Positions 1 to 9,548 of a stretch of DNA of 64,000 nt are shown here, piece after piece; the stretch's first letter is position 1, and each line of letters opens with the position of its first letter. Source of the DNA: Agrobacterium vaccinii (GTDB lineage Bacteria; Pseudomonadota; Alphaproteobacteria; Rhizobiales; Rhizobiaceae); contig NZ_CP054150.1 in NCBI RefSeq assembly GCF_021310995.1, positions 558,001-622,000 of the forward strand, written 5' to 3'. The position numbers were made by a program, and so were the translations under genes. The notes under the pieces are model-generated. The model did no database searches, was not told the origin of the DNA, and worked only from the letters and a program-made list of their open reading frames with translations.

Positions 1-1707
1 CAGCCGGACATCCTGAAATCCATCGACGACATGCAGGCCAGCGCGACCGTGTTCTACACGCAGCTGGCTCAGCCACAGATGGCAGCCCGCAAGAACACCG
101 AGGCACCGATTTCCGAAGTCATCGAAATCGGTCGCAATCAGGCCAAGGGTCAGCTGGATGGCTTCCGTGCCGCCGCTGCAAAGATCAAGGAGCAATTGAC
201 CGTTGCGTCGGATGCTCAGGTGGCCACACAGGCAGCCGCCCATACCAATCTGGAACTGGCGCTTCTGGGTGGCGGTGCCGCCGCTGGCGTCGTTGCCGTC
301 CTGCTGATCTGGGCCCTGTCGCGCGCCATCGTGGCCCCGATTGTCGGCATGACGGACGCGATGAGCCGCCTTGCCGGTGGTGACACGACCGTTGACGTTC
401 CTGCTCTCGACCGTGGTGATGAAGTCGGCAAGATGGCCAAGGCCGTTCTGGTCTTCAAGGACGCCGGTATCGAAAAGTCCCGCCTTGCGGATGAAAGCGA
501 CCGCATGCGTTCTTCGACGGAAGCAGACCGTCGCCGCAACGAAGCCGAAAAGGCACGTGCAGACGCCGAGCAGACCTTTGCGAGCGAAGAACTGGCTAAG
601 GGCTTGCAGTCGCTCGCCGATGGCAATCTCGTCTACCGTATCGAAACGCCATTTGCAGAATCCATGGAGCCGCTGCGCATCAACTTCAACAACTCGCTGG
701 ACAAGCTACAGGAAGCCCTGAGCAATGTCGGTGACAACGCTTCTGCTATCAATGCCGGTGCCTCCGAAATGTTGTCCTCCGCAGACGACCTCTCGCGCCG
801 TACCGAACAGCAGGCCGCATCCATCGAGCAGACGGCTGCAGCACTCGAAGAAGTCACCACCACCGTGCGCGACAGCGCCAGGGGTGCGGAAGAGGCAAGT
901 GCTCTGGTTCAGCGCGCGCGTTCAGGTGCCGAAAATTCCGGCGTCGTGGTTCGCAAGGCGGTTGCTGCCATGCAGGAAATCGAGAAGTCGTCTGGCGAGA
1001 TCACCAACATCATCGGTGTGATCGATGATATCGCGTTCCAGACCAACCTTCTGGCTTTGAACGCTGGTGTCGAAGCCGCGCGTGCCGGTGAGGCAGGCAA
1101 GGGCTTTGCGGTCGTGGCACAGGAAGTGCGTGAACTGGCGCAGCGCTCTGCCAACGCCGCCAAGGAAATCAAGGCTCTGATCGGTGCATCCAGCGCGCAG
1201 GTCGAAAACGGCGTGAACCTCGTTGGTGAAACCGGCAAGGCGTTGCAGGCGATCATTGCCGAGGTCGAAGAGATCAACTCCCACGTCAGCACCATCGTCA
1301 CGGCGGCCCGCGAACAGGCAACCGGCCTTCAGGAAATCAACACCGCCGTCAACACCATGGATCAGGGCACGCAGCAGAACGCAGCCATGGTCGAAGAGCA
1401 GACCGCCGCAAGCCATGCACTTGCCCGGGAAGCGGAAGCACTCAACAGCCTGATCGGCCAGTTCAATCTGGGTGGCAGAGCGCGTGGTACAACAGCCTTT
1501 GCACCGTCCAGCACTCATGCCGCGCCACGCTCGGCAGCGCCTGCACCGAAGCCAAGCTTCGTCGCAAAACCACGCCCCGCCGCAAAGATCGCAGCGCCAA
1601 GCGCACGCCCGGTGTCTTCACCGGCCCGCGCACTCGGCCAGAGCCTCGCTCAGGCCTTTGCTCCGGCTCCGGCGCAGCCAGCAACGCAGGACTGGGAAGA
1701 ATTCTGA
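1..1707 (+). CDS. Methyl-accepting chemotaxis protein, 5' end outside window
   Basis: This is a chemoreceptor that relays ligand occupancy to the CheA/CheW array at the inner membrane. The reading frame is open to base 1, so the start and the first membrane segment are missing; an internal Met occurs at base 31. The visible order is the end of a periplasmic helical sensor, one hydrophobic segment (around bases 255-335), a HAMP region, a second HAMP-like stretch ([14 protein letters not shown]), then the cytoplasmic coiled-coil hairpin with the highly conserved tip [20 protein letters not shown]. The protein ends in WEEF after a Pro/Ala-rich linker, which resembles the C-terminal tether used by CheR/CheB in other receptors. 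It is closely related to the receptor at 61244-63145. The ligand cannot be inferred. Confidence 0.95.
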   Translation, partial: QPDILKSIDDMQASATVFYTQLAQPQMAARKNTEAPISEVIEIGRNQAKGQLDGFRAAAAKIKEQLTVASDAQVATQAAAHTNLELALLGGGAAAGVVAVLLIWALSRAIVAPIVGMTDAMSRLAGGDTTVDVPALDRGDEVGKMAKAVLVFKDAGIEKSRLADESDRMRSSTEADRRRNEAEKARADAEQTFASEELAKGLQSLADGNLVYRIETPFAESMEPLRINFNNSLDKLQEALSNVGDNASAINAGASEMLSSADDLSRRTEQQAASIEQTAAALEEVTTTVRDSARGAEEASALVQRARSGAENSGVVVRKAVAAMQEIEKSSGEITNIIGVIDDIAFQTNLLALNAGVEAARAGEAGKGFAVVAQEVRELAQRSANAAKEIKALIGASSAQVENGVNLVGETGKALQAIIAEVEEINSHVSTIVTAAREQATGLQEINTAVNTMDQGTQQNAAMVEEQTAASHALAREAEALNSLIGQFNLGGRARGTTAFAPSSTHAAPRSAAPAPKPSFVAKPRPAAKIAAPSARPVSSPARALGQSLAQAFAPAPAQPATQDWEEF

Positions 1708-1731
1708 GATCGAACGGAATTTGAAATGAAT

Positions 1732-1760
1732 AAAACGCCGGGTCACCCCGGCGTTTTATT
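1732..1760. terminator. Bidirectional rho-independent terminator between mcp and dxs
   Basis: There is a perfect 11-bp stem (1732-1742 with 1747-1757) with a TCAC tetraloop and A/T tracts on both sides. It lies between the convergent chemoreceptor and dxs genes, so it can end transcription from either strand. Confidence 0.9.
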
Positions 1761-1806
1761 TTGTTCTATTGCAAGAATTCAAGGATCGGTCTGATCCGAA
1801 AACGTT

Positions 1807-3729
1807 CTAGGACGCGGCGTATTCCACGCCCGTCTGCTTCTGGCCCAACGCCTTGAACACCGTCGCAACGATGCCCGCGCGGTCCAGCCCGGCATTGGCA
1901 TACATGATTTCAGGCTTGGCCTGCTCCACCCATTGGTCAGGCAGTGTCAGCGTTCGGACCTTGAGGCCCGTGTCGAGAAGACCGGCACTGGCCATGAAGT
2001 GCAGCACATGCGCGCCGAAACCGCCCGCCGATCCCTCTTCGATGGTGATGAGAACCTCGTGGTGGCTGGCCAACTGACGAATGAGATCGAGGTCCAGCGG
2101 CTTGGCAAAGCGCGCGTCGGCAACGGTGGTGGATAGTCCGGCGGCGTCGAGGTCTTCGGCTGCGGACAGGCATTCCGCAAGGCGCGTGCCGAATGAAAGA
2201 AGGGCGACCTTGCTGCCTTCCTTGACGATGCGGCCCTTGCCGATTTCGAGGATTTCACCACGCACCGGCATCTCGATGCCGACACCTTCGCCACGCGGGT
2301 AGCGGAATGAAATCGGACCGTCATCATAGGCGGCAGCGGTGCGCACCATATGTTTCAGTTCCGCCTCGTCAGCAGCCGCCATGACCACCATGCCAGGCAG
2401 GGTAGCGAGGAAGGTCGTGTCGAACGATCCTGAGTGGGTGGGGCCATCGGCACCGACGAAACCGGCGCGATCGATGGGAAAGCGCACCGGCAGGCTCTGA
2501 ATGGCCACATCATGCACCAGCTGGTCGTAACCGCGTTGCAGGAAGGTGGAGTAAAGCGCGCAAAACGGCTTGTATCCATCCGCAGCAAGCCCCGCCGCAA
2601 AGGTCACCGCGTGCTGCTCGGCAATGCCGACATCGAAGCTGCGTGTGGGGAAGAGTTCGGCGAGCTTATCCAACCCGGTGCCATTCGGCATGGCGGCACT
2701 GACACCGACGATCTTGTCATCCAGCGTTGCTTCCTGGATCAGCGCTTCGGCAAAGACGCTGGTGTAGCTCGGTGCATTCGGCTTGGCCTTGGCCTGCGCG
2801 CCGGTGATGACGTCGAACTTGTTGACGCCGTGGTACTTGTCTGCCGCAGCTTCGGCAGGCGCGTAACCCTTGCCCTTTTGCGTGACGACATGGATCAGAA
2901 CAGGGCCCTTCTGGTTATCGCGCACATTGCGTAGCACGGGCAACAGATGGTCGAAGGAATGACCGTCGATGGGGCCGATATGGTAAAAACCGAGCTCCTC
3001 GAACAGCGTTCCGCCGGTGACGTAGCCCCGCGCATGGGTCACGGCACGGGTAATGGCCCGGTCGATGGTCTTGCCAAGATAGGCCGTCAGTTTCTTGCCG
3101 AAATCGCGGAAACCCATATAGGTGCGGCCGGATGCGAGTCGCGCCAGATAGGCGCTCATGGCACCGGTCGGTGGCGCAATCGACATGTCGTTGTCATTGA
3201 GAATGACGATCAGGCGTGCATCCAGTGCACCGGCATTGTTCAGCGCCTCGAATGCCATGCCCGCCGACATCGAGCCATCGCCGATCACCGAGATGACCTT
3301 GCGATTGCTGCCATCGAGTTCCGCTGCCACGGCCATGCCGAGGCCGGCGGAAATGGAGGTGGAGGAGTGGCCTGCACCGAAATCGTCATATTCGCTCTCG
3401 GCGCGGCGGGTAAACCCGGAAAGGCCGCCTTCCTGGCGCAGCGTGCGAATGCGATCACGACGACCGGTCAGGATTTTGTGTGGATAGCATTGGTGGCCGA
3501 CATCGAAAATCAGCCGGTCTTCCGGTGTGTTGAAAACCTTGTGAATGGCAATGGTCAGCTCGACGACACCAAGACCCGCACCCAGATGCCCACCGGTTGT
3601 GGAAACGGCGTCGATCATCTCGTCGCGCAATTCCCTGGCCAGCTGCGGCAGGTCGCGATCTTCTATCGCCTTGAGGTCGGATGGGAATTTCACCCGGTCA
3701 AGCAATGGTGTCTCTGGCATTCCGGTCAA
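1807..3729 (-). CDS. dxs: 1-deoxy-D-xylulose-5-phosphate synthase
   Basis: This thiamine-diphosphate enzyme condenses pyruvate and glyceraldehyde-3-phosphate, the entry step of the MEP isoprenoid pathway; the product also feeds thiamine and pyridoxal synthesis. The protein is 640 residues, the family's usual size. Visible signatures are [12 protein letters not shown], the ThDP motif [18 protein letters not shown] leading to NDNDMSI, and the transketolase-like central and C-terminal domains. The frame opens at a TTG with AAGG eight bases upstream; an ATG three codons in (3720) is the alternative. In many bacteria dxs follows xseB, often with ispA; here a pirin gene sits between xseB and dxs and no ispA is seen. 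ispH of the same pathway lies at 30.4 kb. Confidence 0.97.
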   Translation of the reverse strand: MTGMPETPLLDRVKFPSDLKAIEDRDLPQLARELRDEMIDAVSTTGGHLGAGLGVVELTIAIHKVFNTPEDRLIFDVGHQCYPHKILTGRRDRIRTLRQEGGLSGFTRRAESEYDDFGAGHSSTSISAGLGMAVAAELDGSNRKVISVIGDGSMSAGMAFEALNNAGALDARLIVILNDNDMSIAPPTGAMSAYLARLASGRTYMGFRDFGKKLTAYLGKTIDRAITRAVTHARGYVTGGTLFEELGFYHIGPIDGHSFDHLLPVLRNVRDNQKGPVLIHVVTQKGKGYAPAEAAADKYHGVNKFDVITGAQAKAKPNAPSYTSVFAEALIQEATLDDKIVGVSAAMPNGTGLDKLAELFPTRSFDVGIAEQHAVTFAAGLAADGYKPFCALYSTFLQRGYDQLVHDVAIQSLPVRFPIDRAGFVGADGPTHSGSFDTTFLATLPGMVVMAAADEAELKHMVRTAAAYDDGPISFRYPRGEGVGIEMPVRGEILEIGKGRIVKEGSKVALLSFGTRLAECLSAAEDLDAAGLSTTVADARFAKPLDLDLIRQLASHHEVLITIEEGSAGGFGAHVLHFMASAGLLDTGLKVRTLTLPDQWVEQAKPEIMYANAGLDRAGIVATVFKALGQKQTGVEYAAS

Positions 3730-3821
3730 TCGTTCGGCCTTCGTCTCTATCGTTCTACCTATTGGCTACCAGATGGTGTGTAGCGTGGCCTTCGGCAAGA
3801 TTTAAATCCTTTTAACGACTT

Positions 3822-4745
3822 TCAACCCTGCGGCAAAGGGACAAACTCTTCTTCATCCCCCGGAACGATATCGAAGCGTCCGGTTCTCCACTCCTGCTTG
3901 GCTTGTTCTATGCGTTCTTTTGATGACGATACGAAATTCCACCAGATGTATCGCTTCGAATTCAGCGCCGCTCCACCGAACATCATGATGTGGCAACCGC
4001 TGATTCCACCCTTCAGCGTAATGTCATCGCCCGCACGAAAGACGATCAATTGGTCGGCGGCAAACACATCGCCCGCCACTTCCAGACAGCCGGACAGAAT
4101 ATAGATCGCCCGCTCCTCTTGGTCGGCTGGAAAGGGGAATTTCACTCCGGCATTCAGGGTCAGATCGACATAGAGCGTATCCGTCAGGGTTTTGACCGGT
4201 GACGACGATCCGGCGAAGGCACCGATCACGACGCGACCGAAGACACCCGCATCGTCTATCATCGGCATGGACTCGCGTCCGGTATGGGAAAATTCCGGCG
4301 CGATCTCTTCCTTATCATCGGGCAAAGCAAGCCATGTTTGCAGGCCGGACATGGACAGCGGATGCCCGCGCAGATTTTCCGGTGTGCGTTCCGAATGCAC
4401 GATGCCGCGCCCCGCCGTCATCAGGTTGATATCGCCGGGGCGGATGGTGAGTTCGGTGCCCAGACTATCCCGATGCTTGATCTCGCCATCGAACAGATAG
4501 GTGACGGTGGAAAGCCCGATATGCGGATGCGGTTTCACATCCAGCGCTTCCCCGGCTTTGAGGATCGCCGGACCCATGCGGTCGAAGAAGATGAACGGCC
4601 CAACCAGCCGCCGGTCCCGCGTCGGCAGCGCGCGCCGCACGGCAAAGCCGCCGATGTCGCTCGATCGCGGAATGATCAGATTCTCGATAGCATCGCAGGC
4701 AAAAGCGTCGCCCGCGACGGGGTCTTTTCCGGGAAAAAACGACAT
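3822..4745 (-). CDS. Pirin family protein
   Basis: This is a bicupin of the pirin family, 307 residues. Family members bind a metal, usually iron, and some have quercetinase-like activity or act as redox-sensing regulators; the role here is unknown. The N-terminal cupin has the expected ligand set, His73 and His75 (KPHPHIGLST) and His117/Glu119 (GIVHSERT). The C-terminal cupin runs from about residue 180 to 290. The ATG has GGAG eight bases upstream. It lies 92 bp ahead of dxs on the same strand with no terminator between them, so co-transcription is possible. The intergenic mosaic repeat on its 5' side separates it from xseB. Confidence 0.92.
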   Translation of the reverse strand: MSFFPGKDPVAGDAFACDAIENLIIPRSSDIGGFAVRRALPTRDRRLVGPFIFFDRMGPAILKAGEALDVKPHPHIGLSTVTYLFDGEIKHRDSLGTELTIRPGDINLMTAGRGIVHSERTPENLRGHPLSMSGLQTWLALPDDKEEIAPEFSHTGRESMPMIDDAGVFGRVVIGAFAGSSSPVKTLTDTLYVDLTLNAGVKFPFPADQEERAIYILSGCLEVAGDVFAADQLIVFRAGDDITLKGGISGCHIMMFGGAALNSKRYIWWNFVSSSKERIEQAKQEWRTGRFDIVPGDEEEFVPLPQG

Positions 4746-4867
4746 GGCAGATCTCCTGCGTTGCTGGCCGGTAGATTACCACGATTTGCGGGACTGTTGA
4801 GCGTTCTCTTATGAACGCTGTGTTCTCTGTTAAGGGAGGATAGGAGATCGCCCCACAACCCCTCCGC

Positions 4868-4955
4868 CGTCATGCTCGGGCCTGTCCCGAGCATCTAACG
4901 AAACCCTACGTTGATGAAACGTGGGCAGACCCTCAGGGTAAGCCCGAGGGTGACG
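4868..4955. repeat. Intergenic palindromic mosaic repeat (RIME-like), copy C, short form
   Basis: This 88-bp element has terminal CGTCA...TGACG and three hairpins: ATGCTCGGG/CCCGAGCAT, a weaker CCTACGTT-type dyad, and ACCCTC/GAGGGT. It has the same architecture as the 111-112 bp copies at 9408 and 36123 but a diverged sequence. It lies between xseB and the pirin gene. The assignment to the rhizobial RIME-type family is from recall of that class. Confidence 0.65.
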
Positions 4956-4976
4956 AGTGCGAGGATAACCTGCGCC

Positions 4977-5237
4977 TCAGTCGCCGTCCAGCGGCTCCAC
5001 GCCGACCGGCTTGCCAGCACGGTCCAGACGAATTTTCTCGATACGCTTTTCGGCAGCCGTCAGCAGGGTTTCGCAATGTTTCTTCAGGGCTTCACCGCGC
5101 TCATAGATGGCGATGGATTCGTCCAGCGCCACATCGCCGCGTTCCAGACGGGCGACAATGCTTTCCAGCTCGGCGACAGCCTTTTCGAAAGAATAACCGC
5201 TGACATCGGCTGTGTTGGCATTTTCCGTCATGTTCAA
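4977..5237 (-). CDS. xseB: Exodeoxyribonuclease VII small subunit
   Basis: This is the small subunit of ExoVII, which with XseA degrades single-stranded DNA to oligonucleotides. The protein has 86 residues with the family signature ([19 protein letters not shown], then [14 protein letters not shown]), forming the helical hairpin that decorates XseA. The ATG overlaps the stop of the upstream deacetylase gene by 4 bp (ATGA), implying translational coupling. xseA is not in the window. Confidence 0.95.
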   Translation of the reverse strand: MNMTENANTADVSGYSFEKAVAELESIVARLERGDVALDESIAIYERGEALKKHCETLLTAAEKRIEKIRLDRAGKPVGVEPLDGD

Positions 5238-6169
5238 CCCTTCATCATTCTCAAAATATGCATGGCTGCCGATTCCGCCAGCCCTTCCAGATCATAACCG
5301 CCTTCAAGCAGGCTGACGACCCGGTTGGCGGCAAATTTGTCGGCCATCTCTAGAATTCGCCCCGTCGCCCAGTCGAAATCATCGCCTACCAGATTGATCT
5401 GCGCCAACGGGTCGCGGTGGTGCGCATCGAAACCCGCAGAGATGATGATGAGATCGGGCGAGAAATCCGCAAGTGCAGGCAGCACGCGGGATTTGAACGC
5501 CTCGCGAAAATGATCGCTGCCGGTGTTGGGAGACAGCGGCGCGTTGACCACATTGTTTTTGATGCCGGTTTCTTTCTTCTCACCGCTCCACGGGTAAAGC
5601 GGCATCTGGTGGGTGGAGCAGAACAGGACCGATGTGTCGTTCCAGAAAATATCCTGCGTGCCGTTGCCGTGGTGCACGTCCCAATCAACGATCGCAACAC
5701 GTTCCGCGCCATGGACCTTCTGCGCATGGCGGGCCGCGATGGCGGCGTTGTTGAACAGGCAAAAGCCCATCGCCTTTTCGGTCTCGGCATGGTGGCCGGG
5801 CGGGCGGCTGGCAACAAAGACATTGTCGGCGGCACCGCTGAACACGTCATCCACCGCCGCCATGGCAGCGCCGATGCCGGTCAGCGCCGCTTGCAGGCTT
5901 TTGGGCGAGGCATAGGTATCGGCCTCAATGCGGTTGATCTCGCCTTCTTCCTCGGGAATCTGCCGCATGATCGAGATCAGATGGCTTTCCGGGTGGGCCA
6001 GCAGCACTGCATCCTCATTGGCTTGCGGCGCTTGGCTAAGCTCCAGCCGCTCGAAATTCGGATGCTCCAGCGCGATGTTGAGCGAGCGCAGCCTGTCGGG
6101 CCGCTCCGGGTGGCCCGCAGGTGTGATGTGTTCCAGGAATATGGGATGCTCGTAAAGCCGTGTGGCCAT
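5234..6169 (-). CDS. Histone deacetylase-like amidohydrolase (HDAC superfamily)
   Basis: This is a zinc-dependent deacetylase of the AcuC / acetylpolyamine amidohydrolase / class II HDAC-like superfamily, 311 residues and probably cytoplasmic. The catalytic blocks are intact: RPPGHHA for the His-His charge relay, [11 protein letters not shown] supplying two zinc ligands, [11 protein letters not shown] with the third Asp, and LEGGYD. The substrate cannot be read from the sequence; acetylated small molecules or proteins are possible. The ATG is preceded by AGGAG at 8 bases. Its stop overlaps xseB, and the pair forms the start of a minus-strand run toward dxs, an arrangement I recall from other rhizobia. 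Confidence 0.93.
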   Translation of the reverse strand: MATRLYEHPIFLEHITPAGHPERPDRLRSLNIALEHPNFERLELSQAPQANEDAVLLAHPESHLISIMRQIPEEEGEINRIEADTYASPKSLQAALTGIGAAMAAVDDVFSGAADNVFVASRPPGHHAETEKAMGFCLFNNAAIAARHAQKVHGAERVAIVDWDVHHGNGTQDIFWNDTSVLFCSTHQMPLYPWSGEKKETGIKNNVVNAPLSPNTGSDHFREAFKSRVLPALADFSPDLIIISAGFDAHHRDPLAQINLVGDDFDWATGRILEMADKFAANRVVSLLEGGYDLEGLAESAAMHILRMMKG

Positions 6170-6199
6170 GGCGGATACTCCTGAACGTGGGGCTTAGAC

Positions 6200-6763
6200 C
6201 TATACGCGTTGTGGCAACAGCGGATATCCGGCCATCACGGCCCGACCTGCCAGTGCTGCGAGAACGGCCTTGAGGACATCGCCCGGAATGAAGGCCATGG
6301 AGCCGATAAAGGCTTTGGAAAAGCCGATGCCCGCTGCAAAGCCGAGATAGGTGATGCCGAACGCATAGAGCACGACCACCCCACCGGCGACGCTGGCCAG
6401 AAAGAAGCCGAAGCCTTGCGCGAGAGCCGATTGATCGCGATTGACCAGACGCTCCGACAGGTAGCCGGTGGTAAAGACAGCCGCGATCCAGCCGATCAGA
6501 TAACCTGTTGTCGGTGTGTAGAAGATCGAAAGGCCACCGCGACCGCCCGAAAGCACCGGCAACCCAATGGCGGCGATGAGAATGGTGAGCAGAACGGCGA
6601 GCGTGCCGCGCTTTGCCCCCAGCACCACACCGGCCAGCATGACGCCAAGCGACTGCGCGGTGATGGGCACCGGAATGAAGCCGAGCGGGATCGGCGGCAA
6701 CAGGCCAAGTGCGATGATGATGGCTGAAAACAGCGAAATCAGAACGAGGTCACGGGTCTTCAT
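6200..6763 (-). CDS. bioY: BioY biotin-binding S component of the BioMNY ECF transporter
   Basis: This integral membrane protein is the biotin-specific S component of an energy-coupling-factor importer. It has 187 residues from the ATG at 6763 (GGGAG ten bases upstream; a TTG two codons earlier is also open). About six hydrophobic helices and the BioY family blocks are present: PVPITAQSLGVMLAG near the N-terminus, YLIGWIAAV in the middle, and FIPGDVLKAVLAA near the C-terminus. It is the last gene of the minus-strand run bioM > bioN > bioY, so it should work with the ATPase and EcfT subunits encoded next to it. A second, solitary bioY lies at 49693. Confidence 0.96.
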   Translation of the reverse strand: MKTRDLVLISLFSAIIIALGLLPPIPLGFIPVPITAQSLGVMLAGVVLGAKRGTLAVLLTILIAAIGLPVLSGGRGGLSIFYTPTTGYLIGWIAAVFTTGYLSERLVNRDQSALAQGFGFFLASVAGGVVVLYAFGITYLGFAAGIGFSKAFIGSMAFIPGDVLKAVLAALAGRAVMAGYPLLPQRV

Positions 6764-6780
6764 TCTCAATAGGCTCCCCT

Positions 6781-7401
6781 CTACAAATCCTTGGATGAGG
6801 TTTGGCCTCTGAAACCGCGCGCGTCAATGGCATCCGCAATCGCATCGGCATCCTTCAACGTCATAATGATGAGCGGAACCAGCGTGCTGTGCAGCTTTGG
6901 CGTCAACCCGCGTGCGCGTTGCGCATCCCGCAATGTCTCGTAGCGGGTCACGACCTCGGGCACGAAGCGCACGACGAGCCCCACGGCAAGCCCGATATCG
7001 GAGGCATTGGCGAGGCCAAGTTTTTCCAAGGGACGCAGCGCAAAGGCAATTTCATCCATGAACTGCGAAATGCTGACGCTGGCCGTCACCGCCGTTGCCA
7101 GTAGCGTCAGGGCCGTTAGTCGCAGCAGGGAGACGGTCGCCTCAAGAGGGGAGACCAGAACGAAACTGAAAGCCGCGATGATGGCGATGGTCAAAAAGAC
7201 CGGGCGCAACCGCGCCATCGTCTCGCGCCAGCCCAGATGCGCCTGCGACAGAACCAGCGCCGCCAACGCAACTGCCATACCAAGGACCAGCATATCGCGG
7301 GTCAGAAACAAGGCAACGCTGAAAGCGGCAAGCGTGATGAGCTTGATGCGCGGCGATAGACGGTAGAGCCACCCACTACCTTCGATGTGGAGGCTTCTCA
7401 T
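6781..7401 (-). CDS. bioN: BioN, EcfT-type transmembrane subunit of the biotin importer
   Basis: This is the energy-coupling transmembrane (T) protein of the biotin ECF transporter, 206 residues. The N-terminal half has several hydrophobic helices. The C-terminal part carries the coupling-helix type motif RDAQRARGL, followed by a Leu-rich segment and DADAIADAIDARGF, a typical EcfT ending that contacts the ATPase. The ATG overlaps the stop of bioM by 4 bp, so the two are translationally coupled. bioY follows after 17 bp. Confidence 0.95.
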   Translation of the reverse strand: MRSLHIEGSGWLYRLSPRIKLITLAAFSVALFLTRDMLVLGMAVALAALVLSQAHLGWRETMARLRPVFLTIAIIAAFSFVLVSPLEATVSLLRLTALTLLATAVTASVSISQFMDEIAFALRPLEKLGLANASDIGLAVGLVVRFVPEVVTRYETLRDAQRARGLTPKLHSTLVPLIIMTLKDADAIADAIDARGFRGQTSSKDL

Positions 7402-8078
7402 GACAGCGCCAGCGTGCGGTAGGCTTTGATGGCCTCGGTTGGCGAGGCGTCGCTATGCAACTTTCCCTGATGAAACAGCAGAACGCGATCGAAACTTTCC
7501 AGCAATGGCAGGTCATGGGTGATGACGATCAGCGACTGTTCCAAACCGGCCATCGTCCGCTCCACGAGGGCACGGTTTTTCAGGTCGAGCTGGTTTGTCG
7601 GCTCGTCCATGATCAGGATTCTGGGCTTGGTGATAGTCAGCGCCGCCAAGGCCGATAGCTGCAATTCTCCACCGGACAGTTCATGTGCGCGGCGCTTTGC
7701 CAGATGCTGGATATCGAAGCGTTGCAAGGTGGCATCCACAGCTGCATCGATTGCAGCCTTGTTCAGCCCCTTGTTCTTCAGGCCAAAGGCGATGTCGTCG
7801 CGGATGATGGGCAGGATGATCTGGTTTTGCGGGTTCTGGAAGATGAAGCCGACATCCTTCAAAACCTCCGAAGCGTCTTTGACCGTATCCAGCCCGTTGA
7901 CGCTGACATGGCCGCTCGTCGGTTTCGTCAGGCCGTTGATCATCCGCGCAAAGGTGGTTTTGCCCGAGCCGTTGAGGCCGATAATGCCGACGCGTCGTTC
8001 AGTGAGCGTAAGCGTAAGCGGCTCGACCGCCGCTCTGCCGTCAAATACCACGCCAGCATCCTGAAAACGAATATCCAA
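7398..8078 (-). CDS. bioM: BioM, ATPase subunit of the biotin ECF importer
   Basis: This ABC ATPase (226 residues) powers biotin uptake with BioN and BioY. Walker A is GLNGSGKTTF, the Q-loop is FQNPQNQII, the signature is ELSGGELQL, Walker B is RILIMDEPT and the switch is ITHDLP. It is shorter than stand-alone EcfA proteins, as is usual for BioM. The start is a TTG at 8078 with GGGGA upstream and no earlier in-frame ATG. It is first in the bioMNY run and divergent from the YcaQ-like gene. A near-consensus BioR half-palindrome lies 26 bases upstream of the start. Confidence 0.95.
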   Translation of the reverse strand: MDIRFQDAGVVFDGRAAVEPLTLTLTERRVGIIGLNGSGKTTFARMINGLTKPTSGHVSVNGLDTVKDASEVLKDVGFIFQNPQNQIILPIIRDDIAFGLKNKGLNKAAIDAAVDATLQRFDIQHLAKRRAHELSGGELQLSALAALTITKPRILIMDEPTNQLDLKNRALVERTMAGLEQSLIVITHDLPLLESFDRVLLFHQGKLHSDASPTEAIKAYRTLALS

Positions 8079-8104
8079 AGGCCAGTCCCCGAAATGTTCT
8101 GGCT

Positions 8105-8114
8105 GTCTCTATAA
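8105..8114 (-). promoter_or_regulatory. Possible BioR-type operator upstream of bioMNY
   Basis: The plus strand reads GTCTCTATAA, matching 8 of 10 positions of TTATCTATAA. The match is degenerate in one half-site. It lies 26 bases before the bioM start, where a repressor could block the leader or promoter. The idea rests on the two perfect boxes beside bioR in this window. Confidence 0.4.
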
Positions 8115-8191
8115 ACGCGAGGGACGACAAACGAAACAAGGAACAAAAAAAGAACATTGATTTTTCGTCGGCGCAACCATAGGCTTTTGCT

Positions 8192-9382
8192 ATGGCGATT
8201 CTGATTTCGAACGAAGCAGCACGACGTATTTTTCTGGCGCGACAGGGCCTGTCCGCACCGCCTAGCCGCGCCATGGGCAAGGCAGATTTGCTGAAGCTCA
8301 TCACCGACCTTGGCTTCGTTCAGCTCGACAGTATCGCCACGGTGGAGCGGGCACATCATCAGATCATCTTTTCACGCAACCAGACCTACAAGCGCCAGCA
8401 CCTGACGGAACTGCTGGAAAAGGACCGGGCGCTGTTCGAACACTGGACGCATGACGCCTCGATTCTGCCCGCGACCTTCTACCCATACTGGAAACACCGC
8501 TTCCGCCGCCGTGAGCCGATCATTCAGGAACGCTGGCGCAATTGGCATGGCGAGGGCTTCGATTCCGCCTTCGAGGAAACCTATCGCCGCATTGCCGAAA
8601 ACGGTCCCACCATGTCGCGCGATATGAAAGCGGAAGGACATCAGTCCGGCGGCTGGTGGAACTGGCATCCGTCGAAAACCGCGCTCGAATATCTCTGGCA
8701 TACCGGCAAGCTGGCCGTGGCAGGCCGCGTTAATTTTCAGAAGGTCTATGATCTTGCGGAACGGGTGATTCCGTCAGAGCATCACGATCTGGAGGTCGAT
8801 CACGATGCCTTTGTCGACTGGGCCTGCCGCGAGGCGTTAACGCGCCTCGGCTTTGCAACATCGGGCGAGATATCCGCGTTTTTCGACATCGTCACGCCGC
8901 AGGAAGCACGGGCGTGGGTGATGGCGCATCGCGATGAACTCTGCGAAGTCTCGCTCGCCTCGTCTGATGGCACCAAGGAACGTATCTCCTACGCCTTCGA
9001 AGGGTTTGCGAGCGGAGCGGAAGCAGAAATCGAGCCCCCTAACCGCATTCGGGTACTCAGCCCCTTCGATCCGCTCTTGCGCAACCGCGCCCGTACCGAA
9101 CGCCTGTTCGGCTTTTTCTACCGCATCGAAGTCTTCGTGCCGGAGCCCAAACGGCAATATGGCTATTACGTCTTCCCACTTCTGGAAGGTGACCGCCTTG
9201 TCGGTCGCATCGATATGAAGGCGGAGCGCAAGGGAGGGACATTGGACGTGAGGCGGCTGTGGCTCGAAAAGGGCGTGCGTGCGTCTTCGGTGAGGCTTGC
9301 AAAGCTGGATGCGGAGTTGAGCCGGCTGGCGAAGTTCACGGGTGTCGAGAGTGTGCGGTATCTGGATGGGTGGCTGGGGTGA
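8192..9382 (+). CDS. YcaQ/AlkX-type winged-helix DNA glycosylase (HTH_42 family)
   Basis: This protein of 396 residues belongs to the winged-helix family formerly DUF1006. E. coli YcaQ unhooks interstrand DNA crosslinks, and the related Streptomyces AlkZ is a self-resistance glycosylase. The catalytic QxD-type motif is present as Gln44-Leu-Asp46 (GFVQLDSIATVERAHH); QxD is the YcaQ subgroup, QxQ the AlkZ one. Further family blocks are HWTHDASILP, the central WWNWHPSKTALEYL and the C-terminal RIRVLSPFDPLLRNR. It reads away from bioM. No natural-product cluster is next to it, so a general DNA-repair role is more likely than antibiotic self-resistance. Confidence 0.9.
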   Translation: MAILISNEAARRIFLARQGLSAPPSRAMGKADLLKLITDLGFVQLDSIATVERAHHQIIFSRNQTYKRQHLTELLEKDRALFEHWTHDASILPATFYPYWKHRFRRREPIIQERWRNWHGEGFDSAFEETYRRIAENGPTMSRDMKAEGHQSGGWWNWHPSKTALEYLWHTGKLAVAGRVNFQKVYDLAERVIPSEHHDLEVDHDAFVDWACREALTRLGFATSGEISAFFDIVTPQEARAWVMAHRDELCEVSLASSDGTKERISYAFEGFASGAEAEIEPPNRIRVLSPFDPLLRNRARTERLFGFFYRIEVFVPEPKRQYGYYVFPLLEGDRLVGRIDMKAERKGGTLDVRRLWLEKGVRASSVRLAKLDAELSRLAKFTGVESVRYLDGWLG

Positions 9383-9407
9383 GAGGGTAATGTTGCCCCA
9401 CGACCCT

Positions 9408-9518
9408 CATTCCTGTGCTCGTCACAGGAATCCAGTGGACGCGCGTCTGCGCGGCGGGAAGGGCCTCTTCAGCCCAAGGACTTGGGCTGGCTGGATTCCT
9501 GTCACAAGGACAGGAATG
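9408..9518. repeat. Intergenic palindromic mosaic repeat (RIME-like), copy A
   Basis: This 111-bp element between convergent genes contains three hairpins: ATTCCTGTG/CACAGGAAT, the central CAGCCCAAG/CTTGGGCTG and ATTCCTGTC/GACAGGAAT. The centre CCCAAGGACTTGGG and the following TGGCTGGA are identical in copy B at 36123. Confidence 0.8.
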
Positions 9519-9548
9519 GGAGAGTTGATGTGCAGCGGTATTCGAAAC

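Noticed and set aside
8192..9382. Antibiotic self-resistance (AlkZ-like) role for the YcaQ-type protein
   Set aside because: The motif is QxD, not QxQ, and no biosynthetic genes are nearby.
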